A stretch of 64,000 bases of DNA from Candidatus Microthrix subdominans (GTDB lineage: Bacteria; Actinomycetota; Acidimicrobiia; Acidimicrobiales; Microtrichaceae), in assembly GCA_016719385.1 (NCBI GenBank), contig JADJZA010000006.1, positions 1-64,000 of the forward strand, in the 5' to 3' direction. A program made the translations under genes and the position numbers. Positions 16,055 through 24,955 of the stretch are shown piece after piece; the stretch's first letter is position 1; the number at the start of each line of letters is the position of its first letter. The notes under the pieces are model-generated. The model ran no database searches. It saw only the letters and a program-made list of their open reading frames with translations, and had not been told where the DNA came from.

Positions 16055-17185
16055 TCACAGCGACGGCGTCGGCTCACCCAACGCCAGCAACAGCGCCAGC
16101 AGCGCCAGGTCCTCCCGTGCGTTATGTAGAAGCGCCAACTCCAGATCGGCGAGCCCGTCGCCCACCCGCCCGTAGGTCTGCGCCCCGGCTGCGTCGACAG
16201 CGCGTGCCCGCGCCTCATCGGCCAACGCCGCCATTCCGGCGCGCAACGCGTCGTTGCGCAGCCGACGGGCCTCGCGTTTGTGGCGCTCCTCCAACCGCTT
16301 GCGTCGTCCGGTCTGCCCCCGTGGGGTATCCCCCTCGGCGTGATCGAACGACTCCAACTGGCGAGCATGGCTTGCGGCCAGCGCCTCCCCCGCCGCATCG
16401 AGGTCGGCGATCAGCTCGGCAACCAGCCCGCTCGCCGTCGCAGCCGTTCCGTCGACCCGGCCCAACAAGTCGCTCCAGCGGCGCCAGCGCTGCGAGGCCG
16501 CCTCGTCGGACAGCAGCGCCCGGACACGCTCAAGGTCGCCGCCCGCCGCTCGGGCCGCCACCGCAACCGCGTCCGGGTCGAAGCCCTCCTCGGCGGCCGC
16601 TGCGACCAGCACCTCCGTGGGAATCGGACGAAAGTCGACCCGAAGGCATCGGGAGGCGATCGTCACCAGCTCCGGGGTGACCTCCTCGGCCAATACGACG
16701 AAGGTTGTGCTCGCCGGTGGTTCCTCGATCGTCTTCAGCAGCGCCGGTGCGGCGTTGCGGACCAGGTGAAAGTCGACGAGGACCAGCACCTGGTGGGACC
16801 CCTCCGGCGGTGCCAGCTCGGCCCTGCGGGCGATATCGCGGGCCTCCTCGACGCTGATCGCTGCGCCGGTGCGTTCGACGACGGCGATCGCCGGGTGCGA
16901 CTCCGCCGCCGCCAGGCGCCGATGCCGGTCGGCGGTCTCGGGATCGTGGCGGGCCAACAGTTCGCCGGCGAAGATGTCGGCGGCCCTGCGGGTTCCCCAA
17001 CCGGTCTGGCCGACGAACAGGTAGGCGGGCACCGGACGCTGTAACGCCGCGCTGAGCTGGGCAATTGCCGGCTGCTGCCCCACCAGCTCGGCGAACGGAC
17101 CGGGGGTGATCCCCGGACCGGTCGCCTCGGTCTCCAGCCCGCCCTGGCCGATACCGTCCTGGTCGGGCGTGCCCTCCTCGTTCAT
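16055..17185 (-). CDS. holB: DNA polymerase III, delta' subunit
   Basis: 376 aa clamp-loader subunit. The start MNEEGTPDQD at 17185 overlaps the tmk stop (TAATG); an upstream open extension is only a shadow of tmk. It begins with a short acidic tail, then FAELVGQQPAIAQLSAAL and a P-loop remnant FVGQTGWGTRRAA lacking the usual G-K-T/S, as expected for delta', which does not hydrolyse ATP. Further motifs are VLVLVDFHLVRNAAPALLKT and TIEEPPASTTFVVLAEE, the SRC-like region of the gamma/delta' family. A long charged, Ala-rich C-terminus follows. holB next to tmk is a widespread arrangement. The operon reads MFS-tmk-holB. Confidence 0.88.
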   Translation of the reverse strand: MNEEGTPDQDGIGQGGLETEATGPGITPGPFAELVGQQPAIAQLSAALQRPVPAYLFVGQTGWGTRRAADIFAGELLARHDPETADRHRRLAAAESHPAIAVVERTGAAISVEEARDIARRAELAPPEGSHQVLVLVDFHLVRNAAPALLKTIEEPPASTTFVVLAEEVTPELVTIASRCLRVDFRPIPTEVLVAAAAEEGFDPDAVAVAARAAGGDLERVRALLSDEAASQRWRRWSDLLGRVDGTAATASGLVAELIADLDAAGEALAASHARQLESFDHAEGDTPRGQTGRRKRLEERHKREARRLRNDALRAGMAALADEARARAVDAAGAQTYGRVGDGLADLELALLHNAREDLALLALLLALGEPTPSL

Positions 17186-17814
17186 TAGCGGTCCACGATG
17201 ACGAGACCGAGCCGCTCCTCGACCAGCGCCTCGACTGCGCGACCCACCCGCTCGATGTCGGCGGAGCCGTCGAGTACCGCCCAACGCTCCGGGTCGGCGT
17301 CGGCCTGGGCGAGGAAGCCGGTACGAACCCGCTGATGGAACGCCGGCTCAGCCGATTCGATCCGGTCTCGCTCAGTGCCGAGCCGGGCAAGCGTGACCTC
17401 GACGCTGACGTCCAACACGATCACCAGGTCCGGCTCCAGCCCGGCCACAGCAAACTGCGACAGCGCCAGCACCTCCATCGGGTCGAGCCCTCGTCCGTAC
17501 CCCTGGTACGCCACCGAGGAACCGCTGAAGCGATCGCTCACCACCGACCGTCCGGCGGCCAGCGTCGGTGCGACCACGCGCTCGACGTGCTGGGCGCGGT
17601 CGGCCGCCATCAACAACGCCTCGGCCCGCAACCCGGGGGTAACCTCGGAGTCGTCGGCCAGCAGCAGATGGCGTAGCTGCGCCCCGAGTGGGGTGTCCCC
17701 CGGCTCCCTGGTGGGGAGCGCTCCCAGCGACGTGGCCAGCCGCCCGACCTGGGTGGTCTTGCCGGAACCGTCGGGCCCCTCGAAGACAATGAAACGGCCG
17801 CGCTCGGGGCTCAT
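17185..17814 (-). CDS. tmk: Thymidylate kinase
   Basis: 209 aa, phosphorylating dTMP to dTDP. It starts at ATG 17814, which overlaps the MFS stop (ATGA); the longer open frame is a shadow of the transporter. The P-loop is FEGPDGSGKTT (residues 11-21), followed by TREPG (substrate-binding Arg/Glu), the DRFSGSSVAYQG block that binds the thymine base, and the LDVSVEVTLARLGTERDRIE lid region. Length is normal. Its stop overlaps the holB start, so the two are coupled. Confidence 0.93.
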   Translation of the reverse strand: MSPERGRFIVFEGPDGSGKTTQVGRLATSLGALPTREPGDTPLGAQLRHLLLADDSEVTPGLRAEALLMAADRAQHVERVVAPTLAAGRSVVSDRFSGSSVAYQGYGRGLDPMEVLALSQFAVAGLEPDLVIVLDVSVEVTLARLGTERDRIESAEPAFHQRVRTGFLAQADADPERWAVLDGSADIERVGRAVEALVEERLGLVIVDR

Positions 17815-19499
17815 CGGCGCCGCTCGGGGTCGGGTCGTGGTGCGGCGCGCTTGGCCGGGTCCACCTCGGCCAGGCCGACATCGATGCCAACCGCCTCGGC
17901 GGCCTGAACCTCGGCCGTCTGAACCTCGGCCTGGCGGAGGTCGCCATGAAACAGCTCGGCCGAATACTCGGGGCGGACAGTGTTGTGGCGCAGCCCGGCT
18001 CGGACGTCGGCCAGGCCCTCGCGTAGCTGAAAGCCCATCGATCTGGCGGCCAGTGTGGCGGCGCCGAGGATGATCAGCCCGCCGAACCACAGCGCCACCC
18101 GGACGCCGGGCACCGCCAGCGACACGCCGAAGATCTCGGCCTGGGGGATGCCCTGGGCATTGCTGGGAAATATCGACGAGGTGAGCTGCTCGAACAGCGC
18201 CGCCATGGCGGGGCCCAGAAGCAGCGACACCAGCACGCACAGGCGCACCAGGGTGAGCAGCGTCGAGAAGATCCGTCCCCGCAGCTCGTCGGTCGTATAG
18301 GTCTGCAACAGGGTGAAGCCGAGGATGTAGACCGTGCCGGCGCACACGCCGAGCAGGAACACGCAGGCCGCGGCCGGCCAGAACGAGGACATCGACGCCG
18401 CCAGGAACAAGGCAATGCCGCTGACATAGGAGGCGATGAGAAACGACGCCCGCTTGGGCAACAGTTTCTGCACCACCGACAGCGCGGCGATGCCAACCGC
18501 CACGCCGAGGCCGAGCGCGGTGATGAACAGCGAGAACGTGTCCCCCGAACCAATCACCTTCTCGGCGAACACCGGCCCCAACGGCACGAGCATCGCCCCG
18601 CCGAACAGCCCGGTGGCCAGGCCCACGTTGACCCCCCGCACGACCGGGTTCTCGACGATGTAGCGCCAGCCCTCGCGCATCTCGCGGAATGTCTCGCCGA
18701 CGCCCGCCACCCGCTCCTCGCCGATCACGTGGCGGCCGAGCGCGTGCTTGGGAATGCGCACCAGCTTCCAGATGATCAGCCCGCCGATGACGAACGAGGC
18801 GGCGTTGAAGTAGAACGCCAGCGCCTGGGTGTTGCCCAGCTCGTTGCTGAACTGAAGGGGCCCCAGCCAGGAGATGTTGGCCAGCGAGCCGTTGGCGGCG
18901 GTGAGCAGGTAGATCAGCCCGCCGGCCACCGGCATGGTGCAGTAGGCGGCCACCAGGCTGAGCGAGTTGGCGTCGGTCAGCTTCTTGCGGGGCACCAGGC
19001 TGGGGGTGACCGCCTCCTTGGCCGGCGACCACAGCATCGTGAACACCTCGAGCAGCAGCGAGGCGATCACCAGGCCGGTGACCGAGCGCACGAACGGCAG
19101 CGCCATGAACACGACCGCCCGGGCCAGGTCCGACCAGATCATCACCTTCTTGCGGTCAAAGCGGTCGACGAAGACGCCGGCGAGCGGTGCGAGAAACAAC
19201 CCCGGCGCCACACGGGCGGTCAGCACCAGCGCCGTGGCCGCCTCGGGCGCCGACGAGAGCTGCGCCGCCAGGGCGGTGATGGCAAAGAGCCCCACCCAGT
19301 CGCCCAGAGCCGACACCAGCTGCACAACCCACAGGTAATAGAAGTCCCGAGAACCGAAGATTCGCTGCATCCAGCCCTCGCCCGAACCGGTCGAGTCCGG
19401 ATCGAACGAAGAGAGGTCGGGCGAGGAGGGGAGCGTTTCGGCTTCGACGGATGCTCCGGCCGAATCTGATCCCTCTGGTGGTCTGGTGGTTCCCATCAC
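17811..19499 (-). CDS. MFS transporter (exporter-like)
   Basis: 562 aa with about 12 membrane helices. An N-terminal Ser/Asp-rich tail (residues 1-45) precedes FYYLWVVQLVSALGDWVGLF, the conserved first helix of the MFS_3/EntS-like exporter group. The A-like motif DRFDRKKVMIWSDLARA lies between helices 2 and 3. A hydrophilic C-terminal tail of about 70 residues contains a repetitive QAEVQTAEVQAAEAV stretch. It heads the MFS-tmk-holB operon by ATGA overlap. The substrate is unknown; the family exports siderophores, drugs or lipids. Confidence 0.85.
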   Translation of the reverse strand: MMGTTRPPEGSDSAGASVEAETLPSSPDLSSFDPDSTGSGEGWMQRIFGSRDFYYLWVVQLVSALGDWVGLFAITALAAQLSSAPEAATALVLTARVAPGLFLAPLAGVFVDRFDRKKVMIWSDLARAVVFMALPFVRSVTGLVIASLLLEVFTMLWSPAKEAVTPSLVPRKKLTDANSLSLVAAYCTMPVAGGLIYLLTAANGSLANISWLGPLQFSNELGNTQALAFYFNAASFVIGGLIIWKLVRIPKHALGRHVIGEERVAGVGETFREMREGWRYIVENPVVRGVNVGLATGLFGGAMLVPLGPVFAEKVIGSGDTFSLFITALGLGVAVGIAALSVVQKLLPKRASFLIASYVSGIALFLAASMSSFWPAAACVFLLGVCAGTVYILGFTLLQTYTTDELRGRIFSTLLTLVRLCVLVSLLLGPAMAALFEQLTSSIFPSNAQGIPQAEIFGVSLAVPGVRVALWFGGLIILGAATLAARSMGFQLREGLADVRAGLRHNTVRPEYSAELFHGDLRQAEVQTAEVQAAEAVGIDVGLAEVDPAKRAAPRPDPERRR

Positions 19500-19635
19500 G
19501 GTGTTGAAGGCGCGCCGACCCGACCGTTCGGACCGGGTACGCAGGCTCCTTTTCTACTGCACCGCAGGGATTCGAGGTGGGATGCGGACGCTCGTCACGC
19601 GACACCGCAGGATCGGCCGCAACCCATCGAGTGCT

Positions 19636-22419
19636 CTAGTCCTCGGACGGCGTGGGGGGTGGTGTCTTCTTGGCCAGCGCCTTCTTGGTTGCCGCCTTCT
19701 TTGCAGGGGCCTTCTTCTTGGCCGGAGCCTTCTTCTTCGCAGCCGCCTTCTTCTTGGTCGCCTTCTTCTTGGCGGGCGCCTTCTTTTTGGCGGCCGCCTT
19801 CTTTTTTGCTGGGCCTCGGGCACGTCGGTCGGCGAGCAATTCCTGGGCCCGCTCCATCGTCAGCCCATCGGGCGTGTCGCCCTTACGCAGGCTGGCATTG
19901 GTCTCGCCGTCGGTGACGTACGGGCCGAAGCGGCCGTCCTTGACGACGATCGACTTTTCCGGGTTGTCGGGGTTGGGGCCCAGGTCCTTCAGCGGCGGCT
20001 TGGCGCTCTGCCCCTTGCGACGCTTGGGCTCGGCCAGCTTGGCCAGCGCCTGCTCCAACGTCACCGTGAACAGCTCCTCCTCGCTGTCGAGGCTGCGGCT
20101 GTCGGAACCCTTCTTGATGTAGGGGCCGTACCGGCCGTTCAGCGCCTCGATCTCCACGTTGTCCGCCAGATCGACGCCCACCACGCGGGGCAGGGTGAGC
20201 AGCTTCACCGCCTCCTCGAGCCCGATCGTGGCCACGTCCATCGTGGCGAACAGCGAGGCGGTGGCGGGCTTCTCGTCCGGCTCCTCGGGATCGGACATCG
20301 CCACGTAGGGGCCGAAACGCCCCGCCTTGACCATCACCGGCCAGCCGGTGTCGGGGTGAATGCCCAGCTCGCGGTCGCCCGACGGGGCGTCGAGCAGCTC
20401 GGTGGCCCGATCCAGGGTCAGCTCGTCGGGGGCCAGGTCCTCGGGGATGCCGGCGCGGTCCTCGCCCCGCTGCAGGTACGGCCCGTAGCGACCGACCCGG
20501 GCGACAATCTCACGGCCCTCATCATCGGAGCCCAGCGGGATCGAGTTGACCTCGCGAGCATCGATGTCGCCCAGGTTTTCGCTGACCATGCGGGCCAGGC
20601 CGGCGTCGTCGTCGGTGGCGCCGAAGTAGAACCGGCTCAGCCATGGCACGGCCTCCTCGGTGCCCCCGGCAATGTCGTCGAGGTCGTTCTCCATGCGGGC
20701 GGTGAAGGCGTAGTCGACCAGCTCGGGGAAGTGGCCCTCCAACAGGCCGATCACAGCAAAGGCGGTGAAGCTGGGCACCAGGGCGGAGCCCTTCTTCCAC
20801 ACATACCCGCGATCCAAGATGGTGGAGATGATCGACGCATACGTCGAGGGCCGACCCACACCCAGCTCTTCAAGCCGCTTGACCAGCGACGCCTCCGTGA
20901 AGCGCGACGGCGGCTGGGTCTCGTGACCCTTCGCCTCGGCCTCGTCGATTGTTGCCGACTGACCTTCGCTCACCTCGGGCAGCACCGATTCGGCATCGTC
21001 GGCCTCCGCCCCGTCGTCCTCGCCCTCGACGTACGCGGCGAGGAAGCCAGGGAAGAGGATCGTGCGGCCGGACGCTGACAGGGTGACGTTCTGGGACCCG
21101 GCCGAGCCGGCCGCAACCGTCTGGGCCGACAACCGCACCTGCACCGACTCGCCACGGGCATCGTTCATCTGGCTGGCCACCGTGCGCCGCCAGATCAGCT
21201 CGTAGAGCCGGAACTCGTCGCTGCGCAGCTCCCCGCGCACCTCATCGGGCGAGCGGAAGCTGTCACCGGCCGGGCGGACGGCCTCGTGAGCCTCCTGGGC
21301 GTTCTTCACCTTCTTCTTGTAGGTGCGGGGCTCCTTGGGCAGATACGGCGCCCCATAGCGCTGCGAAATTTCGCTGCGCGCCGCCGCCAGCGCCGCCCCC
21401 GACAGCGTGGTCGAGTCGGTACGCATGTAGGTGATGAACCCGTTCTCGTACAGGCGCTGGGCGACCGACATCGTCTGAGCCGAACTGAAGCGCAGCTTGC
21501 GGCCGGCCTCCTGTTGCAGCGTCGAGGTCATGAACGGCGGGTAGGGGCGGCGGGTATAGGGCTTGGCCTCGACCGAGGTCACCGTGGCCGGAGCATCGGT
21601 GAGGGTGCCGGCCAAGGTTGTGGCGGCCCCCTCGTCGAGCACCAGCGCACCCTCTCGGGTCAGCTGGCCTTCGGCGTCGAAATCGCGGCTGGTGGCCAAG
21701 CGCACGCCGTCCACCTCGATCACCTGGGCGCCAAAGTTGGTCGCCTTGCCAGCCGCTGGCGCAGCGGCGCCGCCGTCTCCGCCGGCGACGTGCACCTGTG
21801 CCTTCAGGTCCCAATACGACGCAGAGCGGAACGCCATGCGGGCCCGCTCGCGCTCGACGACGATGCGGGTGGCCACCGACTGCACCCGGCCGGCCGACAG
21901 ACGGGGCATCACCTTCTTCCACAGAACCGGCGACACCTCATAGCCATACAGGCGGTCGAGGATCCGCCGGGCCTCCTGGGCATCGACCATGCGGCGGTCG
22001 AGATCCCGAGGGTTGTCGATCGCGGCCTGGATGGCGTCGGGGGTGATCTCGTGAAACACCATGCGCCGCACCGGCACCTTGGGGCTGAGCACCTCGAGCA
22101 GGTGCCATGCAATCGCCTCGCCCTCGCGATCCTCATCCGTTGCCAGATAGAGCTCGTCTGCGTCGGCCAGCAGGCCCTTCAGGTGCTTCACCTGGGACTT
22201 CTTGTCTCCAGCGACCACGTATAACGGCTTGAAATCGTTGGCTGTGTCGACGCCCAGCCGTGCCCACGACTCGGCCTTGTAGGCGGCCGGCACTTCCGCC
22301 GCCGAGCGCGGCAGATCGCGGATGTGGCCTATGGAGGACTCGACCACATAGTCAGCACCGAGGAACTTCGAGATGGTGCGGGCCTTGGCAGGTGACTCGA
22401 CGATTACGAGGGAGGACAT
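19636..22419 (-). CDS. topA: DNA topoisomerase I (type IA)
   Basis: 927 aa. The N-terminal TOPRIM domain shows LVIVESPAKARTISKFLG and ATDEDREGEAIAWHL (acidic metal-binding triad). The transesterification Tyr lies in GFITYMRTDS near residue 330, preceded by PYPPFMTSTLQQEAGRKLRF. The C-terminus has several Topo_C repeats recognisable by GRYGPY/GRFGPYV motifs instead of zinc fingers, then a Lys/Ala-rich tail (about 870-927) of KKAAAKKKAPAKKK repeats, typical of actinobacterial enzymes. It relaxes negative supercoils. The gene stands alone between the MFS operon and an acyl-CoA dehydrogenase, all on the minus strand. Confidence 0.97.
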   Translation of the reverse strand: MSSLVIVESPAKARTISKFLGADYVVESSIGHIRDLPRSAAEVPAAYKAESWARLGVDTANDFKPLYVVAGDKKSQVKHLKGLLADADELYLATDEDREGEAIAWHLLEVLSPKVPVRRMVFHEITPDAIQAAIDNPRDLDRRMVDAQEARRILDRLYGYEVSPVLWKKVMPRLSAGRVQSVATRIVVERERARMAFRSASYWDLKAQVHVAGGDGGAAAPAAGKATNFGAQVIEVDGVRLATSRDFDAEGQLTREGALVLDEGAATTLAGTLTDAPATVTSVEAKPYTRRPYPPFMTSTLQQEAGRKLRFSSAQTMSVAQRLYENGFITYMRTDSTTLSGAALAAARSEISQRYGAPYLPKEPRTYKKKVKNAQEAHEAVRPAGDSFRSPDEVRGELRSDEFRLYELIWRRTVASQMNDARGESVQVRLSAQTVAAGSAGSQNVTLSASGRTILFPGFLAAYVEGEDDGAEADDAESVLPEVSEGQSATIDEAEAKGHETQPPSRFTEASLVKRLEELGVGRPSTYASIISTILDRGYVWKKGSALVPSFTAFAVIGLLEGHFPELVDYAFTARMENDLDDIAGGTEEAVPWLSRFYFGATDDDAGLARMVSENLGDIDAREVNSIPLGSDDEGREIVARVGRYGPYLQRGEDRAGIPEDLAPDELTLDRATELLDAPSGDRELGIHPDTGWPVMVKAGRFGPYVAMSDPEEPDEKPATASLFATMDVATIGLEEAVKLLTLPRVVGVDLADNVEIEALNGRYGPYIKKGSDSRSLDSEEELFTVTLEQALAKLAEPKRRKGQSAKPPLKDLGPNPDNPEKSIVVKDGRFGPYVTDGETNASLRKGDTPDGLTMERAQELLADRRARGPAKKKAAAKKKAPAKKKATKKKAAAKKKAPAKKKAPAKKAATKKALAKKTPPPTPSED

Positions 22420-22549
22420 CGGGTCCAGCCAAGACCAGCGCCGCGCACGGCGTCAACACCGACCCCGCCGGACCGATCGCTCCGGGGGCCGTCGAACACC
22501 GGTGGACCGGTGGTTGGATGGGTCCGATCCCGGGCCGGTATGAGGCCGA

Positions 22550-23872
22550 TCAGGGCCCGGAAAAGACCCCGGACCGGTCGGTGGCCGGGCCGACCGAGGG
22601 CGCCCGGTCGTCCTCGTAACGGGTCAGCTCGGCGCGACCCACCACATGCCAGTGCACCTCGTCAGGTCCGTCCGCCAAGCGCAGCGTGCGCTGGGCGGCG
22701 TACATGCTCGCCAGCGGGGTCCACTGGGAGATACCGGCGGCACCGTGGATCTGGATGGCCTCGTCGATGATCTCGCACACCCGCACCGGCACCATCGCCT
22801 TCACCGCGCTCACCCAGATGCGAGCCTCGGCGTTGCCGGTCAGGTCCATCGCCCGGGCCGCACGCAGCACCATCAGCCGCATCGCTTCGATCTCGATGCG
22901 GGCCTTGGCGATCACCTCGGTGTTCTTGCCCAGGCGGGCCAGCGGCTTGCCGAACGCCTCGCGGTTGAGCCCGCGCCGCACCATCAGCTCCAGCGCCTTC
23001 TCGGCCGCGCCGATCGAGCGCATGCAGTGGTGGATGCGGCCGGGACCAAGCCGCAACTGGCTGATCTCAAAGCCGCGTCCCTCGCCGAGCAGCATGTTGG
23101 AGGCGGGCACCCGCACATCGGTGAAGCGCAGGTGCATGTGCCCGTGCGGGGCGTCGTCCTGGCCGAACACGTGCATCGGGCCGACGATCTCCACCCCGGG
23201 GGTGTCCATCGGCACGAGGATCTGGGATTGCTGACGGTGCGGCGGGGCGTCGGGGCTGGTGCGCACCATGACGATCATGATCTTGCAGCGGGGGTCGCCG
23301 GCGCCGGAGATGTAGAACTTCTCCCCGTTGATCAGCCACTCGTCACCATCGAGCTCGGCTACGGTCGCCACATTTTTGGCGTCGGAGGAGGCGACGTCGG
23401 GCTCGGTCATTGCGAACGCCGAGCGGATCTCTCCGTTGAGGAGGGGCTGGAGCCAACGCTCCTTCTGCTCGAGCGTACCCACCCGCTCAAGCACCTCCAT
23501 GTTGCCGGTGTCCGGCGCCGAGCAGTTGAGGCACTCCGCAGCCAACGGGTTCTTGCCCAGCTCGGCGGCAATGTAGGCGTAGTCCAGGTTGGACAGGCCC
23601 TCGCCGGTCTCGGCGTCGGGCAGGAAGAAGTTCCACAGTCCCGCGTCGCGAGCCTTGGCCTTGGCGCCATCGAGCAGCTCCAGCTGACCGTCGGCGAACT
23701 GCCAGCGGTCGCTGCGCCCATCGCCGAGCGCAAAGAACTCCTCGGTGATCGGGTCGATCTCGTTGGCGATGAACTCGATGACCGCTTCGTACAGCGGCAG
23801 CGCTGCGGCCGACATCGCCAGGTTGAGCGCCTCGTCGGTCGCATCACCTGAGTGCATTCCTGGTGCGGGCAT
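22550..23872 (-). CDS. Acyl-CoA dehydrogenase family protein
   Basis: 440 aa. The start MPAPGMHSGDATDEAL at 23872 is preceded by AAAGGAC 7 nt upstream; a longer open frame lacks a ribosome binding site. Conserved blocks are SAFAMTEPDVASSDAKN (FAD and substrate binding), EWLINGEKFYISGAGDP, LGPGRIHHCMRSIG, NREAFGKPLARLGKN and QIHGAAGISQWTPLA. These match the ACAD10/11-like or FadE-type flavoproteins that desaturate acyl-CoA. The genome region also has mutA, malonyl-CoA decarboxylase and acyl-CoA synthetase genes, consistent with active fatty acid use. Monocistronic. Confidence 0.92.
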   Translation of the reverse strand: MPAPGMHSGDATDEALNLAMSAAALPLYEAVIEFIANEIDPITEEFFALGDGRSDRWQFADGQLELLDGAKAKARDAGLWNFFLPDAETGEGLSNLDYAYIAAELGKNPLAAECLNCSAPDTGNMEVLERVGTLEQKERWLQPLLNGEIRSAFAMTEPDVASSDAKNVATVAELDGDEWLINGEKFYISGAGDPRCKIMIVMVRTSPDAPPHRQQSQILVPMDTPGVEIVGPMHVFGQDDAPHGHMHLRFTDVRVPASNMLLGEGRGFEISQLRLGPGRIHHCMRSIGAAEKALELMVRRGLNREAFGKPLARLGKNTEVIAKARIEIEAMRLMVLRAARAMDLTGNAEARIWVSAVKAMVPVRVCEIIDEAIQIHGAAGISQWTPLASMYAAQRTLRLADGPDEVHWHVVGRAELTRYEDDRAPSVGPATDRSGVFSGP

Positions 23873-23977
23873 GGCGGGTCCTTTCGACAACACGATCGAC
23901 AAGCCGTGACGCCCGAACCTAGGCGACGCCTGCGTCGGCCGACCTCGAACGTCGACCGCGCCGCATGCCCCGTCCGC

Positions 23978-24073
23978 AACTCGGGAGCCCACACGACCGC
24001 CAGACCGCGCTTTGCACTCCCCGGTTCGAGGGGACTCGGAACTCGGGAGCCCACACGACCGCCAGACCGCGCT
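23978..24073. repeat. Two 34-bp direct repeats, 62-bp period
   Basis: The 34-bp sequence starting AACTCGGGAGCCCACACGAC occurs at 23978-24011 and exactly again at 24040-24073, within the 295-bp non-coding gap upstream of the acyl-CoA dehydrogenase and downstream of mnhG. The 28 bp between them are not repeated. No gene is seen in the gap. Confidence 0.9.
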
Positions 24074-24167
24074 CTCAACTCCCGACTACCGATCTGCGAT
24101 CCCGGCTCGGCTCGCACCCGAGCCGGACCGTGCCCGCTTCGGAGCGGACCGAGGTGGAAGGCCCGGG

Positions 24168-24524
24168 TCAGGCGATCTCGTCGGGGGGCAGCCGCTCACC
24201 CAGTTCGTCGATCACCAGCCGCTCGCTGCGGGTGCGACCCGGACGCTCGGCCCTGACCCGGTAGGCGGCCCGCCCGACCAGGTGTGCACCCACCGGCGCG
24301 GTGAGGAACTGCAGCGCCAACGCCAGGATCAGCTTGGTGACCACCGACCAGCTCGGAATGGCCATCACTGCTCCAACGACGACCAGCAACCAGCCCAGGG
24401 TGGCCGGCTTGGTGGCCGCGTGCATGCGCACGAACAGGTCGTTGGAACGCAGCTGTCCCACCCCGGCGATCAGCGTGAGCACCGCCCCGGCGAGGATCGA
24501 GAGGGCGGCGATGACCTCGATCAT
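24168..24524 (-). CDS. mnhG: Mrp-type Na+/H+ antiporter subunit G
   Basis: 118 aa, starting MIEVIAALSILAGAVLTLIA at ATG 24524, with three membrane helices and the family stretch NDLFVRMHAATKPATLGWLL. It is the last subunit of the hetero-oligomeric antiporter. The C-terminus (about 85-118) is a charged cytoplasmic tail. The start codon overlaps the stop of the third of three duplicated mini-ORFs (ATGA). A frame reading upstream from 24596 exists only because of that duplication and is not the real start. Confidence 0.92.
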   Translation of the reverse strand: MIEVIAALSILAGAVLTLIAGVGQLRSNDLFVRMHAATKPATLGWLLVVVGAVMAIPSWSVVTKLILALALQFLTAPVGAHLVGRAAYRVRAERPGRTRSERLVIDELGERLPPDEIA

Positions 24525-24577
24525 CTGTCCACACTCCCGCCAAGGCGCCACAGGAACGAGCAAACCAACACGATCAT
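24521..24577 (-). CDS. Mini-ORF 3 of the mnhF-mnhG relay (18 aa)
   Basis: Encodes MIVLVCSFLWRLGGSVDR, one residue different from mini-ORF 2. Its stop overlaps the true mnhG start at 24524 by ATGA, so translation could be re-initiated step by step from mnhF to mnhG. Confidence 0.55.
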   Translation of the reverse strand: MIVLVCSFLWRLGGSVDR

Positions 24578-24630
24578 CTGTCCACACTCCCGCCAAGGCG
24601 CCACAGGAACGAGCAACCCAACACGATCAT
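24574..24630 (-). CDS. Mini-ORF 2 of the mnhF-mnhG relay (18 aa)
   Basis: Encodes MIVLGCSFLWRLGGSVDR. Start and stop both overlap neighbouring frames by ATGA. It has its own GGGAG 9 nt upstream. Confidence 0.55.
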   Translation of the reverse strand: MIVLGCSFLWRLGGSVDR

Positions 24631-24689
24631 CTGTCCACACTCCCGCCAAGGCGCCACGAAGACGAGCAACCCAACACGAAACCGATCAT
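24627..24689 (-). CDS. Mini-ORF 1 of the mnhF-mnhG relay (20 aa)
   Basis: Starts at ATG 24689 overlapping the mnhF stop (ATGA) and encodes a 20-residue peptide beginning MIGFVLGCSS and ending GGSVDR. Its TGA overlaps the ATG of mini-ORF 2. It may serve only to carry ribosomes onward; a function for the peptide is not established. Confidence 0.55.
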   Translation of the reverse strand: MIGFVLGCSSSWRLGGSVDR

Positions 24690-24955
24690 TTGGGGGCACC
24701 TCCGCCGCTGGTGGTCTCAATGAAGCGGGCGTAGATCACGGTGCCGACGAAAGCGACCAGCCCGACGACGACCGCGACCACCACGTACTGGGTCGAATCG
24801 GTGCGGGCACTGTTCGCGATGATCGCCAGCGCCACCGTGGTGAGCACGCCATCGAGCGCCACCACCCGGTCGGCCAGCCGGGGGCCGTACACGAGCCGCG
24901 CGACAAACGCGGCTCCGGCCAGGGCGAGAACGGCCAGCGCCGCGGCGTAGATCAT
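24686..24955 (-). CDS. mnhF: Mrp-type antiporter subunit F
   Basis: 89 aa with three membrane helices. The family stretch RLVYGPRLADRVVALDGVLT (residues 21-40) includes the conserved DR-V-A-D/L segment. The start overlaps the mnhE stop (ATGA). The stop overlaps the first duplicated ATG downstream rather than the real mnhG start, because of the tandem duplication. Confidence 0.93.
   Translation of the reverse strand: MIYAAALAVLALAGAAFVARLVYGPRLADRVVALDGVLTTVALAIIANSARTDSTQYVVVAVVVGLVAFVGTVIYARFIETTSGGGAPK

Larger units (their letters stand above)
24519..24689 (-). repeat. 53-bp tandem repeat (3 copies plus partial) duplicating the mnhG start
   Basis: Copies lie at 24519-24571, 24572-24624 and 24625-24677, followed by 6 bp and a partial copy at 24684. 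Copies 1 and 2 differ at one base; copy 3 differs at a few more. On the minus strand each unit carries a GGGAG ribosome binding site, 9 nt, then ATGATC, the same start context as mnhG. The partial copy at 24684-24689 is the presumed ancestral mnhF-stop/mnhG-start overlap. Confidence 0.95.

Noticed and set aside
17185..19032. 615-aa open frame covering tmk with a long N-terminal extension
   Set aside because: The first 400 codons only shadow the MFS gene. The Walker motif, ATGA overlap and length fix the tmk start at 17814.
24168..24596. Longer mnhG protein (142 aa) starting at 24596
   Set aside because: The extra residues are the translated 53-bp duplication in another phase; subunit G begins at the MIEVIAALS start at 24524.
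24519..24677. CRISPR array
   Set aside because: Repeats are head-to-tail with no spacers and no cas genes; the unit is a duplicated gene start.
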